A stretch of DNA of 64,000 nt from Aeromicrobium sp. IC_218 (GCF_004336805.1 NZ_SJXM01000002.1:62001-126000), one strand, 5' to 3'. Positions 1 through 10,167 are shown, numbered from the stretch's first letter. The notes: generated by a model not told the origin, from the sequence alone. Translations and numbers: made by a program.

Positions 1-45
1 ACGACGCCGACGGCACCCGCGATCTGCTTCAGCACGGTCGCGAAC

Positions 46-417
46 CTATCGGTCGGTGGCGGCCTCGGCAGTCAGCCGGTCGGTGGGGAGCTCCAGCACG
101 GTGCGTCCGGCTAGCTCCTCGGGGCGTCCGACGACCAGCGCGGCCTCCGCGTCGCCCACGACGACCCGCTCGGCGTCGATCTCGAGCACGACCACGCGTC
201 GCACCGTGCCGTCGTCCTCGCGCAGCCACAGCGGCTCGGCCAGCCAACGCAGGCCGGCCTGCTCGAGCACGCCCTCGGCCGACACCCAGTCGGTCGGCCC
301 GCCCAGCGGCACGCCGAGCAGGGACATGGGGACGACGTCGTCGCCCGCGGGCGCCAGCCACCCGATCACCTCGCGGTCGCCCGGACGCCGGTGCGGCGTC
401 CAGTCCGCCGGGATCAC
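46..417 (-). CDS. Hypothetical protein coupled to ctaB
   Basis: Predicted 123-residue soluble protein of unknown function. I do not recognise a family. It is acidic, lacks a signal peptide or membrane segment, and has a strand-rich middle (residues 65-110, with [18 protein letters not shown]) that could be a small beta-fold. The GTG start at 415-417 overlaps the ctaB stop in a GTGA arrangement, so it is almost certainly translated from the ctaB message. That links it by context to haem O synthesis or cytochrome oxidase assembly, but only by context. It ends with TAG at 46-48. Only 45 bases remain to the window edge, so its own downstream neighbour is not visible. Confidence 0.7.
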   Translation of the reverse strand: MIPADWTPHRRPGDREVIGWLAPAGDDVVPMSLLGVPLGGPTDWVSAEGVLEQAGLRWLAEPLWLREDDGTVRRVVVLEIDAERVVVGDAEAALVVGRPEELAGRTVLELPTDRLTAEAATDR

Positions 418-1364
418 CGCAGGAAGGGGTCCGCCGCGGCGGCGACGAACAGCAGTGCCAGGTAGGCGTTGGAGAAGTGGAACAGGCGCATCGGCTTGAT
501 GACCGACAGCTCCTCGGTGTCGCGAGCCCGCGAGCGCATGTCATAGGCCTCGACGAGGAACACGATGCCGAGCGAGATCGCGGCGGCCGGGTAGAACCAG
601 CCGGTGCCGGCGACCGGCCACAGCAGCAGCGAGGTGGCGACGGTCAGCCAGGTGTAGAGCACGATCTGCTTCGACACGGTGTCGGACGACGCGATGACCG
701 GCAGCATCGGCACGCCGCCCGCGGCGTAGTCCTCGCGGTAGCGCATCCCCAGCGCCCAGGTGTGCGGCGGCGTCCAGAAGAACACGACCATGAACATGAC
801 GACCGGCGTCCAGGCCAGGTCGCCGGTGACGGCCGACCAGCCGATGAGCGCCGGGAAGCAGCCCGCGGCGCCGCCCCAGATGACGTTCTGCCAGGTGCGG
901 CGCTTGAGCACCATCGTGTAGACGAGGACGTAGAACAGGTTCGCGGTGAGCGCCAGCGCGGCCGACAGCCAGTTGACGAGCTGGCCGAGCATGACGGTCG
1001 ACACGACGCCGAGCACCAGGCCGAACACGAGGGCCGCGCGCGGCGAGACCTGGTGACGGGCCAGCGGGCGCCGGCGCGTGCGGCGCATCTTGGCGTCCAT
1101 GTCGGCGTCGTAGACGCAGTTGAGCGCGTTGGCGCTGCCGGCCGACAGGGTGCCGCCGATGAACGTGGCGAGCACCAGGCCGAGCGGCGGGACGCCCTCG
1201 GCGGCGACGAACATGACCGGGATCGTGGTCAGCAGCAGCAGCTCGATGATGCGGGGCTTGGTCAGCGCCACGTAGGCCTGGACGACCTCGAGCGGGCCGG
1301 CCGCGGGGGCGTGCGACGTCGTCACGTCGACGTCAGGAGCATCGTCGGTTCGAACGTCGGTCAC
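414..1364 (-). CDS. ctaB: Protohaem IX farnesyltransferase (haem O synthase)
   Basis: Integral membrane prenyltransferase of the UbiA superfamily. It transfers the farnesyl group from farnesyl diphosphate to protohaem IX, making haem O for cytochrome oxidase. The 316-residue length is normal. The first aspartate-rich site is visible at residues 79-90 ([12 protein letters not shown]), followed by the basic run [10 protein letters not shown]. About eight hydrophobic spans follow, with a second polar loop containing [12 protein letters not shown] near the C-terminus. The first 25 residues are a soluble Asp-rich extension. The GTG start at 1364 lies 7 nt after a TAGACT hexamer, so the mRNA is probably leaderless. 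It diverges from tkt, as in M. tuberculosis Rv1449c-Rv1451, and its stop overlaps the downstream hypothetical gene. Confidence 0.95.
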   Translation of the reverse strand: MTDVRTDDAPDVDVTTSHAPAAGPLEVVQAYVALTKPRIIELLLLTTIPVMFVAAEGVPPLGLVLATFIGGTLSAGSANALNCVYDADMDAKMRRTRRRPLARHQVSPRAALVFGLVLGVVSTVMLGQLVNWLSAALALTANLFYVLVYTMVLKRRTWQNVIWGGAAGCFPALIGWSAVTGDLAWTPVVMFMVVFFWTPPHTWALGMRYREDYAAGGVPMLPVIASSDTVSKQIVLYTWLTVATSLLLWPVAGTGWFYPAAAISLGIVFLVEAYDMRSRARDTEELSVIKPMRLFHFSNAYLALLFVAAAADPFLR

Positions 1365-1377
1365 GGTGAGCAGTCTA
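1365..1377 (-). promoter_or_regulatory. Leaderless-type promoter of ctaB
   Basis: The minus strand reads TAGACT (1377-1372), a good actinobacterial -10 (TANNNT), then 7 nt to the GTG start at 1364. No Shine-Dalgarno sequence is present. No convincing -35 is seen. Confidence 0.5.
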
Positions 1378-1453
1378 CGCGCCGAGCGATAGTGTGGACG
1401 ACGTAGGCACGCGCGATCCCCTTCACACCCTTTTCACAGGAGGAATCCACACG

Positions 1454-3661
1454 GTGACCACGACGGCTCTGGAGTGGAACGAGGTCGACGCCAAGGCGGT
1501 CGACACCATCAGGCTGCTGGCCGCGGACGCGGTCCAGAAGGCAGGCAACGGACACCCGGGCACGGCGATGAGCCTCGCCCCGGCGGCCTACCTGCTCTAC
1601 CAGAAGGTGATGCGGCACAGCCCCGCCGATCCGCAGTGGGCCGGCCGCGACCGCTTCGTGCTCTCGTGCGGCCACAGCAGCCTCACCCAGTACATCCAGC
1701 TGTACCTGGCCGGCTACCCGATGACGCTGGACGACCTGAAGTCGCTGCGCACCTGGGGCAGCCAGACGCCGGGTCACCCCGAGTACCGCCACACCCCCGG
1801 CGTCGAGGTCACCACCGGTCCCCTGGGCCAGGGCATCGCCAACGCCGTCGGCATGGCCATGGCCGCCCGCCGCGAGCGTGGCCTGTACGACCCCACCGCC
1901 GCGGCCGGCACCAGCCCGTTCGACCACGACGTCTACGTCATCGCCTCCGACGGCGACCTGCAGGAGGGTGTCTCGGCCGAGGCGTCCTCGCTCGCGGGCC
2001 ACCAGCAGCTGGGCAACCTGACGGTCATCTACGACGACAACCGCATCTCGATCGAGGACGACACCGACGTCGCCTTCAGCGAGGACGTCGCGGCCCGCTA
2101 CGCCGCCTACGGCTGGCACGTCCAGACCGTCGACTGGACGCAGGGCGGCACCGGCTACCACGAGGACGTCCAGGCGCTGTGGGACGCGGTGCAGGCGGCC
2201 AAGCAGGTCACCGACAAGCCGTCCTTCATCGTGCTGCGCACGATCATCGCCTGGCCGGCCCCGAACGCGCAGAACACCGGCGCGTCGCACGGCTCGGCCC
2301 TGGGCGACGACGAGATCCGCGCCACCAAGGAGCTGCTCGGCTTCGACCCCGACCAGACCTTCGCGGTCAGCGACGAGGTCATCGCGCACACGCAGCAGGC
2401 CCGCGAGCGCGGCCAGCAGCTGCAGGCCGAGTGGAGCAAGCACCTCGACGCGTGGCGCACCGGCAACGCCGACGCCGCCGCCCTGTACGACCGCCTGGCC
2501 GAGCGCAAGCTGCCCGAGGGCTGGGAGGACGCGCTGCCGACCTACGAGGCCGACGCCAAGGGCGTCGCCACCCGCGTGGCGTCCGGCGACGTGCTCACCG
2601 CGATCGCACCGGTGCTGCCCGAGCTGTGGGGCGGCTCGGCCGACCTCGCCGGCTCGAACAACACCACGCCCAAGGGCGAGCCGTCGTTCCTGCCGCCGCA
2701 GCGGTCCACCGCGAAGTTCAGCGGCGACTGGTACGGCCGGGTGCTGCACTTCGGCATCCGCGAGCACGCCATGGGCTCGATCATGAACGGCATCGCGCTG
2801 CACGGCCCCACGCGGCCGTACGGCGGCACGTTCCTGGTCTTCAGCGACTACATGCGCGGCGCGGTCCGCCTCGCGGCGCTGCAGGAGCTGCCCGTCACGT
2901 ACGTCTGGACCCACGACTCGATCGGCCTCGGCGAGGACGGCCCGACCCACCAGCCGATCGAGCACCTCGCGGCGCTCCGGGCCATCCCCGGCCTGGACGT
3001 CATCCGTCCGGCCGACGCCAACGAGACCGTCGCCGCCTGGCGCACGCTGCTCGGCCTCGACGACCGTCCCGCGGCGCTCGCGCTGAGCCGGCAGAACCTG
3101 CCGACGTTCCCGCGCGGCACCGACGCCGACGGCGTCGAGTGGGGCTCGGCCGACCTGACCGCCAAGGGCGCCTACGTCCTGGTCGACACCGAGGGCACGC
3201 CCGACGTGATCCTCGTGGCCACCGGCTCGGAGGTGCAGCTCGCCGTCGAGGCCCGCACGGCCCTGGCCGCCGAGGGCATCGCTGCCCGCGTCGTCTCCAT
3301 GCCGTCGCGCGAGTGGTTCGAGCAGCAGGACGAGGCGTACCGCGACAGCGTGATCCCGCCGTCGCTGCGCGCCCGTGTCAGCGTCGAGGCCGGCGTGGCC
3401 CTGGGCTGGCGCGACGTGGTCGGCGACGCCGGCCGCATCGTCAGCATCGAGCACTTCGGCGCCTCGGCCGACTACAAGACGCTGTACGAGAACTTCCACA
3501 TCACGACCGACGCCGTCGTGGCCGCCGCCAAGGACTCGATCGCCGCTGCGGCGGGCGAGCCCGTGGCCCCGTTCCACGCCCGTCCTGCCGGCCCCGTGGG
3601 CCCGGGTGACAACCCGGACGCCCCCGAGGGACCCCAGCAGAACGCCGCCACCGGCGCCTGA
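1454..3661 (+). CDS. tkt: Transketolase
   Basis: Thiamine-diphosphate enzyme of the non-oxidative pentose-phosphate pathway, moving two-carbon ketol units between sugar phosphates. 735 residues, normal length. GNGHPG at 31-36 is the N-terminal active-site loop. The ThDP-binding signature starts near 165 (SDGDLQEG) and runs to NNR-type residues ([10 protein letters not shown]). The pyrimidine domain contains FGIREHAMG near 435 and the C-terminal domain contains [14 protein letters not shown] chose the GTG at 1454 because AGGAGG at 1438-1443 sits 10 nt upstream and the family N-terminus begins there; an ATG at 1394 in the same frame would add 20 unconserved residues. First gene of a six-gene sugar-phosphate operon running to pgl. 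Confidence 0.96.
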   Translation: MTTTALEWNEVDAKAVDTIRLLAADAVQKAGNGHPGTAMSLAPAAYLLYQKVMRHSPADPQWAGRDRFVLSCGHSSLTQYIQLYLAGYPMTLDDLKSLRTWGSQTPGHPEYRHTPGVEVTTGPLGQGIANAVGMAMAARRERGLYDPTAAAGTSPFDHDVYVIASDGDLQEGVSAEASSLAGHQQLGNLTVIYDDNRISIEDDTDVAFSEDVAARYAAYGWHVQTVDWTQGGTGYHEDVQALWDAVQAAKQVTDKPSFIVLRTIIAWPAPNAQNTGASHGSALGDDEIRATKELLGFDPDQTFAVSDEVIAHTQQARERGQQLQAEWSKHLDAWRTGNADAAALYDRLAERKLPEGWEDALPTYEADAKGVATRVASGDVLTAIAPVLPELWGGSADLAGSNNTTPKGEPSFLPPQRSTAKFSGDWYGRVLHFGIREHAMGSIMNGIALHGPTRPYGGTFLVFSDYMRGAVRLAALQELPVTYVWTHDSIGLGEDGPTHQPIEHLAALRAIPGLDVIRPADANETVAAWRTLLGLDDRPAALALSRQNLPTFPRGTDADGVEWGSADLTAKGAYVLVDTEGTPDVILVATGSEVQLAVEARTALAAEGIAARVVSMPSREWFEQQDEAYRDSVIPPSLRARVSVEAGVALGWRDVVGDAGRIVSIEHFGASADYKTLYENFHITTDAVVAAAKDSIAAAAGEPVAPFHARPAGPVGPGDNPDAPEGPQQNAATGA

Positions 3662-3687
3662 TCGTCCCGCACCCGAAGGAGAACAGC

Positions 3688-4776
3688 ATGAATGCACGCC
3701 TCCAGGCCCTGTCCGACGCGGGAGTCTCGATCTGGCTCGACGACCTGTCGCGCGAGCGCATCGAGACCGGCAACCTCGCCGAGCTCGTGAAGGAGTCGTC
3801 GGTCGTCGGCGTCACCACGAACCCGACGATCTTCGCCTCCGCGCTCGCCAAGGGCGAGAAGTACAACCCGCAGGTGCGTGATCTCAAGGCGGCCGGTGCC
3901 GACGTCGACACCGCGGTCTTCGAGATCACCACGCTGGACGTCCAGCAGGCCTGCGACATCATGCGCCCGGTCTACGACGCCACGAACGGCGTCGACGGCC
4001 GCGTCTCGATCGAGGTCGAGCCCGGCCTCGCCCGCGACGCCGACGCGACCGTCGCCATGGCCAAGAAGCTGTGGGAGAAGGTCGACCGGCCCAACCTGCT
4101 GATCAAGATCCCCGCGACCGAGGAGGGCCTGCCGGCGATCGCCGCGACGATCGCGGCCGGCATCAGCGTCAACGTGACGCTGATCTTCTCGCTGGAGCGC
4201 TACCGCGGCGTCATGGACGCCTACCTGTACGGCCTCGAGCAGGCCGTCGCCGAGGGTCGCGACCTGTCGCAGATCCACTCGGTGGCGTCCTTCTTCGTCA
4301 GCCGCGTCGACTCCGAGGTCGACAAGCGCCTGGGCGACGACAGCCCGCTGCGCGGCAAGGCCGCGCTGGCCAACGCCCGCCTGGCCTACGAGGCCTACGA
4401 GCAGGTCTTCGGCAGCGAGCGCTTCACCGCGCTGAAGGAGCAGGGAGCGAACGTCCAGCGTCCGCTCTGGGCCTCCACGGGCGTCAAGGACCCCGCGCTG
4501 CCCGACACGCTGTACGTGTCCGAGCTCGTGGTCGACGGCACCGTCAACACGATGCCGGAGAAGACGCTCGAGGCGTTCGCCGACCACGGCGAGGTCACCG
4601 GCGACACGGTGCACGGCAGCTACGACGACGCGCGGGCGCTGTTCGCGCAGCTCGAGGAGCAGGGCATCTCGTACGACGAGGTCGTCCAGCAGCTCGAGGC
4701 CGAGGGCCTGCAGAAGTTCGACGCCTCCTGGGCCGAGCTGCTGGAGACCGTCCAGGGCGAGCTCGACAAGGCCTGA
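3688..4776 (+). CDS. tal: Transaldolase
   Basis: Transfers a dihydroxyacetone unit between sedoheptulose-7-phosphate and glyceraldehyde-3-phosphate via a lysine Schiff base. 362 residues, the long actinobacterial form. VTTNPTIF near residue 42 is the N-terminal signature. The Schiff-base lysine is K140 in NLLIKIPAT. The start ATG is preceded by GAAGGAGA at good spacing. It follows tkt by 26 bp and is followed by pgi after only 3 bp, so the three are co-transcribed and link pentose-phosphate recycling to glucose-6-phosphate. Confidence 0.96.
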   Translation: MNARLQALSDAGVSIWLDDLSRERIETGNLAELVKESSVVGVTTNPTIFASALAKGEKYNPQVRDLKAAGADVDTAVFEITTLDVQQACDIMRPVYDATNGVDGRVSIEVEPGLARDADATVAMAKKLWEKVDRPNLLIKIPATEEGLPAIAATIAAGISVNVTLIFSLERYRGVMDAYLYGLEQAVAEGRDLSQIHSVASFFVSRVDSEVDKRLGDDSPLRGKAALANARLAYEAYEQVFGSERFTALKEQGANVQRPLWASTGVKDPALPDTLYVSELVVDGTVNTMPEKTLEAFADHGEVTGDTVHGSYDDARALFAQLEEQGISYDEVVQQLEAEGLQKFDASWAELLETVQGELDKA

Positions 4777-4779
4777 TCG

Positions 4780-6360
4780 ATGGTCGCGGTCCACGTCAAC
4801 GTCCCTGACCACGCCGCCCTCGACGACGTCGTCGCCCACCAGGTCGACGACGCCGTCGCGTCGCGGCTGACCGCGCAGGACCCCACGCTGTGGGGCCCCG
4901 CGGCCGTCGAGGAGGCCTCGATCCGCCTGTCGTGGGTGAGCCTCCACGAGTCCTCGCGCCCGCTAGTCGCCGAGGTCGAGCAGCTGCGGGCCGACCTGGC
5001 CGGGCGCGGCGTCGACCACGTCGTGCTGTGCGGCATGGGCGGCTCGTCCCTGGCGCCGGAGGTCATCTGCCGCGCGGCGGGCGTCCCGCTCGTCGTGCTC
5101 GACTCCTCCCAGCCCGACATGGTGCGCGACGCGCTGGAGACCGACCTCGACCGCACGGTCGTCGTGGTGTCCAGCAAGTCCGGCGGCACCGTCGAGACCG
5201 ACAGCCAGCGCCGGGCCTACGAGCAGGCGCTCCGCGACGCCGGCATCGACCCGGCCGAGCGCATCGTCGTGGTGACCGACCCGGGCTCGCCGCTCGAGCA
5301 GACCGCGCGCGAGGCCGGCTACCGGCTGTTCAGCGCCGACCCGCACGTCGGCGGACGCTACTCGGCCCTGACCGCCTTCGGCCTCGTGCCGAGCGGGCTC
5401 GCCGGCGCCCCGATCGGCGAGCTGCTCGACCAGGCGGCCACGGTCGCCACCGAGCTCGCCGCCGACGGCACGGCCAACCCCGCGCTCGTCCTGGGCGGGC
5501 TGCTCGGGCTGGCGAACCGGGCGGGCGTCGACAAGCTCGTCCTGGCCGACCGCACGGGTCATGGGCTGGGCGACTGGATCGAGCAGCTGGTCGCGGAGTC
5601 CACGGGCAAGGACGGCAAGGGCGTGCTGCCCGTCGTCGTGCCCGGCGAGGACGCCCCCGGCTTCTCCCCCAGCACGTCCGACGCCGTGCTGGTGACGATC
5701 GGTGCCGACGCGGCCCCGTCGTCGGAGTCCGGCTTCGGCGCCGCGGTCGAGGGCGACCTCGGCGCGCTCATGCTGCTGTGGGAGCACGCCACCGCGCACG
5801 CCGGCCGCCTCATCGGCATCAACCCGTTCGACCAGCCCGACGTCGAGAGCGCCAAGCAGGCCGCCCGCGACCTGCTGGGCGGCGGCGGCGAGCAGGCCGA
5901 GCCCGACGCGACCGACGCCGGCATCGACCTGTACGGCACCGACGCGAGCACGCTCGCCGAGGCGCTGGCCACGCTGCTGGGCTCGATCGACCGCGAGCAC
6001 GGCTACCTGGCCGTGCAGGTCTACCTGGACCGCCAGGCCCACGCCGACTTCGCGCAGGTGCGCGAGACGCTCGCGGCGCGGCTCGGACGTCCGGTCACCT
6101 TCGGGTGGGGCCCGCGGTTCCTGCACTCCACCGGCCAGTACCACAAGGGCGGCCCGGCCACCGGCGTCTACCTCCAGGTCACCGGCGAGCCGCTGCGCGA
6201 CCTGGACGTGCCCGGGCGCGACTTCAGCTTCGGCTCGTTCATCGGCTCCCAGGCCGCGGGCGACGCGAAGGTGCTGCGCGACAAGGGACGCCCGGTGCTG
6301 AGCCTGCACCTGCACGACGTCGACGCGGGCCTGGCCCGCCTCCGGGAGGCGCTCGGATGA
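4780..6360 (+). CDS. pgi: Glucose-6-phosphate isomerase
   Basis: SIS-fold isomerase interconverting glucose-6-phosphate and fructose-6-phosphate. 526 residues. GMGGSSLAPE near residue 86 is the first SIS phosphate loop, SKSGGTVET near 132 the second, and GGRYSALTAFGLVP near 191 matches the classical PGI signature. The C-terminal half carries QYHKGGPATG. This is the operon-borne form found beside zwf/opcA in several actinomycetes, rather than the longer free-standing enzyme. Its stop overlaps the zwf start (ATGA at 6357-6360). Being embedded between tal and zwf, it can feed fructose-6-phosphate made by transketolase/transaldolase back into the oxidative branch. Confidence 0.93.
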   Translation: MVAVHVNVPDHAALDDVVAHQVDDAVASRLTAQDPTLWGPAAVEEASIRLSWVSLHESSRPLVAEVEQLRADLAGRGVDHVVLCGMGGSSLAPEVICRAAGVPLVVLDSSQPDMVRDALETDLDRTVVVVSSKSGGTVETDSQRRAYEQALRDAGIDPAERIVVVTDPGSPLEQTAREAGYRLFSADPHVGGRYSALTAFGLVPSGLAGAPIGELLDQAATVATELAADGTANPALVLGGLLGLANRAGVDKLVLADRTGHGLGDWIEQLVAESTGKDGKGVLPVVVPGEDAPGFSPSTSDAVLVTIGADAAPSSESGFGAAVEGDLGALMLLWEHATAHAGRLIGINPFDQPDVESAKQAARDLLGGGGEQAEPDATDAGIDLYGTDASTLAEALATLLGSIDREHGYLAVQVYLDRQAHADFAQVRETLAARLGRPVTFGWGPRFLHSTGQYHKGGPATGVYLQVTGEPLRDLDVPGRDFSFGSFIGSQAAGDAKVLRDKGRPVLSLHLHDVDAGLARLREALG

Positions 6361-7889
6361 GCACCAGCTACACCAACCCGCTGCGCGACCCGAACGACCG
6401 CCGTCTCCCGCGCATCGCGGGTCCGTGCGGCCTGGTCATCTTCGGCGTCACCGGCGACCTGGCCCAGCGCAAGCTGATCCCGGCCATCTACGACCTGGCC
6501 AACCGCGGCCTGCTGCCGCCGAGCTTCTCGCTCATCGGCTTCGCCCGGCACGACTTCGACATCGAGGAGTTCGCCGAGCGCACCAAGGCGGCGGCCAAGG
6601 CCGGCGCGCGCACGCAGTGGCGCGACTCGGTCTGGGACCAGCTGGCCGGTGGCCTGCGCTTCGTCCCGGGCACCTTCGACGACGACGCGGCGTGGCTGAA
6701 CCTCGCGTCCACGATGAAGGAGCTGGACCAGCAGCAGGGCACGGGCGGCAACCACGCGTTCTACCTCTCGATCCCGCCGGCGTTCTTCGACGTCGTGGTC
6801 AGCAAGCTCAAGCAGCACGGGCTGGCCGACCCCGACGACGACGGCTCGTGGCGCCGCGTGGTGGTCGAGAAGCCCTTCGGCCACGACCTGAAGTCGGCGC
6901 AGAAGCTCAACGCCGCCGTCGCCGAGGTCTTCCCGCGCGAGAGCGTCTTCCGGATCGACCACTACCTGGGCAAGGAGACGGTCCAGAACATCCTGGCCTT
7001 CCGCTTCGCCAACGGGATGTTCGAGCCGATCTGGAACAACCACTACGTCGACCACGTGCAGATCACCATGGCCGAGGACATCGGCATCGGCACCCGCGCG
7101 GGCTACTACGACGGCATCGGCGCGGCCCGCGACGTCATCCAGAACCACCTGCTGCAGCTCATGGCGCTGATCGCGATGGAGGAGCCGGTCTCCTTCGACG
7201 CGGGCAGCCTGCGCATCGAGAAGCAGAAGATCCTGGCCAACGCCCGTCCCCCGCAGCGCCTCGACCTGCACACGGCCCGCGCGCAGTACGTGGAGGGCTG
7301 GGCCGGCGGCGTCGAGGTCGACGGCTACCTCGGCGAGGAGGGCATCCCGCCGGACTCGCTCACCGAGACGTACGCGGCCATCCGGGTCGACATCGGCACC
7401 CGCCGGTGGGCCGGCGTCCCGTTCTACCTGCGGGCCGGCAAGCGCCTCGGCCGGCGCGTCACCGAGGTGGCCGTCGTCTTCAAGCAGGCCCCGCACCTGC
7501 CGTTCAGCAAGCTCGAGGTCGAGGAGCTGGGCCAGAACGCGCTTGTCATGCGCATCCAGCCCGACGAGGGCGTCACGCTGCGCTTCGGCGCGAAGGTCCC
7601 CGGCACCACGATGGAGATCCGCGACGTCAACATGGACTTCGCCTACGGCGGCACGTTCGTGCAGTCGAGCCCGGAGGCCTACGAGCGGCTGATCCTGGAC
7701 GTCCTGCTGGGCGACCCGCCGCTGTTCCCCCAGCACGAGGAGGTCGAGCTGTCCTGGCGCATCCTGGACCCGGTCATCGAGCACTGGGCGCGGCAGAAGC
7801 GGATCGACACCTACCCGGCCGGCACGTGGGGCCCGGAGTCCGCCGACAAGATGCTCGCCCGCGACGGTCGTCGCTGGCGCCGTCCGTGA
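6357..7889 (+). CDS. zwf: Glucose-6-phosphate 1-dehydrogenase
   Basis: First, NADP-reducing step of the oxidative pentose-phosphate pathway. 510 residues. The Rossmann nucleotide motif FGVTGDLAQRKL lies near residues 27-38, and the substrate site RIDHYLGKE starts at R199 with the key His-Tyr-Lys. The start ATG at 6357 overlaps the pgi stop by 4 bp. The reading frame is open much further upstream inside pgi, but the family N-terminus and coupling fix the start here. opcA follows after 18 bp. Confidence 0.96.
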   Translation: MSTSYTNPLRDPNDRRLPRIAGPCGLVIFGVTGDLAQRKLIPAIYDLANRGLLPPSFSLIGFARHDFDIEEFAERTKAAAKAGARTQWRDSVWDQLAGGLRFVPGTFDDDAAWLNLASTMKELDQQQGTGGNHAFYLSIPPAFFDVVVSKLKQHGLADPDDDGSWRRVVVEKPFGHDLKSAQKLNAAVAEVFPRESVFRIDHYLGKETVQNILAFRFANGMFEPIWNNHYVDHVQITMAEDIGIGTRAGYYDGIGAARDVIQNHLLQLMALIAMEEPVSFDAGSLRIEKQKILANARPPQRLDLHTARAQYVEGWAGGVEVDGYLGEEGIPPDSLTETYAAIRVDIGTRRWAGVPFYLRAGKRLGRRVTEVAVVFKQAPHLPFSKLEVEELGQNALVMRIQPDEGVTLRFGAKVPGTTMEIRDVNMDFAYGGTFVQSSPEAYERLILDVLLGDPPLFPQHEEVELSWRILDPVIEHWARQKRIDTYPAGTWGPESADKMLARDGRRWRRP

Positions 7890-7907
7890 GACGAGAGTGA
7901 CGCGCTG

Positions 7908-8813
7908 ATGCAGATCGAGCTCAACGACACCAACGCCTCGGAGATCGCCCGGGCGATGGTCAAGGCCCGGATCGCCTCGGGCAGCCCGGCGATGGACATG
8001 GTGCTGACGTTCGTCGTCATCACCGACGAGGACGGGGTGGCCGACGCCCTGCGCGACGCCACCGACCTGGCCAAGGAGCACCCGGCCCGGGTCATCGGCG
8101 TCATCCGCGGCTCCGGCCGCGGAGCCGCGACGCTGGACGCGAAGGTGCGCGTCGGCCAGGAGACGTCCGGCGAGTCCGTGCTGCTGCGGATGTCCGGCCA
8201 GCTGGTCAAGCACGCCGAGTCGGTCGTGCTGCCGCTCCTGCTGCCCGACTCCCCCGTGGTCGTCTGGTGGCCCGGCGAGGCCCCGGCCGACCCGGCCGAG
8301 GACCCGATCGGACGCCTGGCCCAGCGTCGGCTGACCGACTCCGAGGCCAGCAGCAAGCCGGTGCACGCGCTGCGGGCCGTGGCCCGCCGGTACGAACCCG
8401 GCGACACCGACCTGGCCTGGACCCGGCTCACGCCGATGCGCGGCCTGCTTGCGGCCGCCCTCGACCAGACCCGGTCCAAGGTGCGCTCGGCCGAGCTGGT
8501 CGCCGGACCGGGCAACCCGGCCGCCGTCCTGCTGGCCGCGTGGCTGGAGGACCGGCTGCGCATCGACGTCTCGCTGACCGAGGGCTCCTACCCGCACGTC
8601 AGCGAGGTGAAGCTGCACACCGACGCCGGCGACGTGCTCATCGTCCGCGAGGCGGACACCACGACGTTCTCGGTGCCTGGCGCGTCCGAGCGCCAGGTGC
8701 CGCTGGTGACGCGCACCGTCCCCGAGCTGCTGGCCGAGGACCTGCGCCGCCTGGACGCCGACGACGTCTACGAGTCCACCGTCAAGCACATGCTGGAGAA
8801 GGGCACCCGATGA
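7908..8813 (+). CDS. opcA: Glucose-6-phosphate dehydrogenase assembly protein OpcA
   Basis: OpcA-family protein of 301 residues, the conserved partner that promotes assembly or activity of Zwf in cyanobacteria and actinobacteria. Recognisable from the N-terminal helix-rich region, the central VVWWPGEAPADPAEDPIG segment near 121-138, and the family position directly between zwf and pgl. No catalytic motif is expected. No strong Shine-Dalgarno is seen (GAGAGTGACGCGCTG precedes the ATG), so reinitiation after zwf is likely. Its stop overlaps the pgl start as ATGA. Confidence 0.93.
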   Translation: MQIELNDTNASEIARAMVKARIASGSPAMDMVLTFVVITDEDGVADALRDATDLAKEHPARVIGVIRGSGRGAATLDAKVRVGQETSGESVLLRMSGQLVKHAESVVLPLLLPDSPVVVWWPGEAPADPAEDPIGRLAQRRLTDSEASSKPVHALRAVARRYEPGDTDLAWTRLTPMRGLLAAALDQTRSKVRSAELVAGPGNPAAVLLAAWLEDRLRIDVSLTEGSYPHVSEVKLHTDAGDVLIVREADTTTFSVPGASERQVPLVTRTVPELLAEDLRRLDADDVYESTVKHMLEKGTR

Positions 8814-9511
8814 CCCACGACGTCCACGACGGTCCCGACGCCCTCGTCGACGCGCTCAACGCGGCCCTGGCCGACGTCGTGCGCGAGGCCCAGGCCGAGG
8901 GACGCACGCCCGCGGTCGTCCTCACCGGCGGCACGATCGCGACCCGCGCCTTCGAGCGCATGGACCCCGACGCGGCCGACTGGACCGACGTCGACTGGTA
9001 CTGGGGCGACGAGCGGTTCGTCGCCGGCGACTCCGACGACCGCAACGAGCGGCAGGCCCGCGAGGGCTTCCTGGACCGCTTCGACGTGCCCGAGGAGCGC
9101 ATCCACGCGTTCCCGTCGACCGACGGCGGGCTGTCCGCCGCCGAGGCGGCCGACGCGTACGCCGCCGTGCTCCCGACCGAGCCGTTCGACGTCGTGCTGC
9201 TCGGCGTCGGGCCCGACGGCCACGTCGCGTCGCTGTTCCCCGGCTTCGCCCAGCTGCACGAGACGGTGCGGCCGGTCGTGGACGTCGAGGACTCCCCCAA
9301 GCCGCCGCCGAACCGGCTCACGCTCACCTTCCCGGTGCTCAACCACACCCGCCGCACGTGGCTCGTCGTGAGCGGCGAGGGCAAGGCGGAGGCCGTCGCG
9401 CGGGCCGCCGCCGGCGAGCCGGTCACCGAGGTGCCCGCCACCGGTGTGCGCGGCACGCAGGAGACCCGCTGGTTCCTCGACGCCGACGCCGCGTCGCAGC
9501 TGTCCGCCTGA
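8810..9511 (+). CDS. pgl: 6-phosphogluconolactonase
   Basis: Hydrolyses 6-phosphoglucono-delta-lactone to 6-phosphogluconate, the second oxidative step. 233 residues, NagB/RpiA-like fold. LTGGTIATR near 39-47 is the phosphate loop; WYWGDERFV near 62, DRNERQAR near 75, and LLGVGPDGHVASLFPG near 133 are family motifs. Start chosen at ATG 8810, which overlaps the opcA stop by 4 bp; the frame stays open far upstream but only as a shadow of opcA. Last gene of the operon; a strong hairpin follows at once. No gnd gene is present here, so the next enzyme is encoded elsewhere. Confidence 0.95.
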   Translation: MTHDVHDGPDALVDALNAALADVVREAQAEGRTPAVVLTGGTIATRAFERMDPDAADWTDVDWYWGDERFVAGDSDDRNERQAREGFLDRFDVPEERIHAFPSTDGGLSAAEAADAYAAVLPTEPFDVVLLGVGPDGHVASLFPGFAQLHETVRPVVDVEDSPKPPPNRLTLTFPVLNHTRRTWLVVSGEGKAEAVARAAAGEPVTEVPATGVRGTQETRWFLDADAASQLSA

Positions 9512-9521
9512 CCCACGCACG

Positions 9522-9560
9522 ACGAAGGCCCGGCCCCCTCACGGGGTGCCGGGCCTTCGT
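9522..9560. terminator. Bidirectional terminator between pgl and rbpA
   Basis: A 13-bp perfect stem, ACGAAGGCCCGGC at 9522-9534 pairing with 9548-9560, is extended by an inner CCCC/GGGG pair around a TCA loop. It sits between converging operons (pgl on plus, rbpA on minus), so it can end both transcripts. Confidence 0.85.
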
Positions 9561-9577
9561 GCGTCCGCGTCAGCGGA

Positions 9578-9931
9578 TCAGAAGATGACCTCGCCGGACT
9601 TGCGGCGGCTGCGGAGCAGCTGCAGCGCCTCGTCGAGGATCTCGGTGGCCTCGGTCTCGGAGCGGCGCTCCTTCACGTAGGCCAGGTGCGTCTTGTACGG
9701 CTCGGTCTTGGGCGCGTCGGGACGGTTCGCCGCGTCGACGCTGGCCGGCAGGCCGCAGCGCGGGCAGTCCCACTCGTCCGGCGTCTCCGCCTCGATGGCG
9801 AACTGCAGCACCGTGCGGTGGTCGTTGTGGCAGAAGTACGTCACGGCCTTGCGGGGCGCGGCCTCGCCGCGCTCCGCCTCGCCCATGGGGCCCGAGCCGA
9901 TGCGGCTGCCCCGGATCGCTCCGGCGGCCAT
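9578..9931 (-). CDS. rbpA: RNA polymerase-binding protein RbpA
   Basis: Actinobacteria-specific RNA polymerase accessory protein that binds the principal sigma factor and stabilises open complexes. 117 residues: basic N-terminal tail (MAAGAIRGSRIGSGP), core domain with zinc-type residues C34, H38, C56 and C59, and a helical sigma-interaction domain at the C-terminus (ERRSETEATEILDEALQLLRSRR). The ATG shares one base with the secG stop (TGATG at 9933-9929), so it ends the gap-pgk-tpiA-secG-rbpA run. A transcription factor as the tail of a glycolytic operon would couple its level to central-carbon expression. Confidence 0.95.
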   Translation of the reverse strand: MAAGAIRGSRIGSGPMGEAERGEAAPRKAVTYFCHNDHRTVLQFAIEAETPDEWDCPRCGLPASVDAANRPDAPKTEPYKTHLAYVKERRSETEATEILDEALQLLRSRRKSGEVIF

Positions 9932-10167
9932 CAGTTGGCCACCTTCAGGAGCAGGCCGAGGGCCACGACGCTCACGGCCCAGATGACCGCGAACCCGACC
10001 GTGATGCGGTCGAGGTTGCGCTCGGCGACGGACGATCCGCCCAGGGAGCTGGAGACGCCACCGCCGAACATGTCCGACAGGCCGCCACCGCGACCCTTGT
10101 GCATGAGGACGAGCACGATCATCAGCAGGCTGCTGATGGCGAGCACGACCGAGAAGAAGAGAACCAC
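9931..10167 (-). CDS. secG: Preprotein translocase subunit SecG
   Basis: Small membrane subunit of the SecYEG channel. 78 residues with two hydrophobic spans (about 5-22 and 53-73) flanking the conserved cytosolic loop HKGRGGGLSDMFGGG. The GTG at 10167 is the start, with AAAGG 6-8 nt upstream; the frame is open further upstream but there it merely shadows tpiA. The order tpiA-secG is conserved in actinomycetes and firmicutes. Confidence 0.92.
   Translation of the reverse strand: MVLFFSVVLAISSLLMIVLVLMHKGRGGGLSDMFGGGVSSSLGGSSVAERNLDRITVGFAVIWAVSVVALGLLLKVAN

Noticed and set aside
1-45. Possible gene start on the minus strand (GTG at 35-33, reading VLKQIAGAVGVV)
   Set aside because: Only eleven codons are visible and there is no ribosome-binding site; too little to call.
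1361-3697. 778-codon minus-strand frame opposite tkt
   Set aside because: Shadow of transketolase; low-complexity translation.
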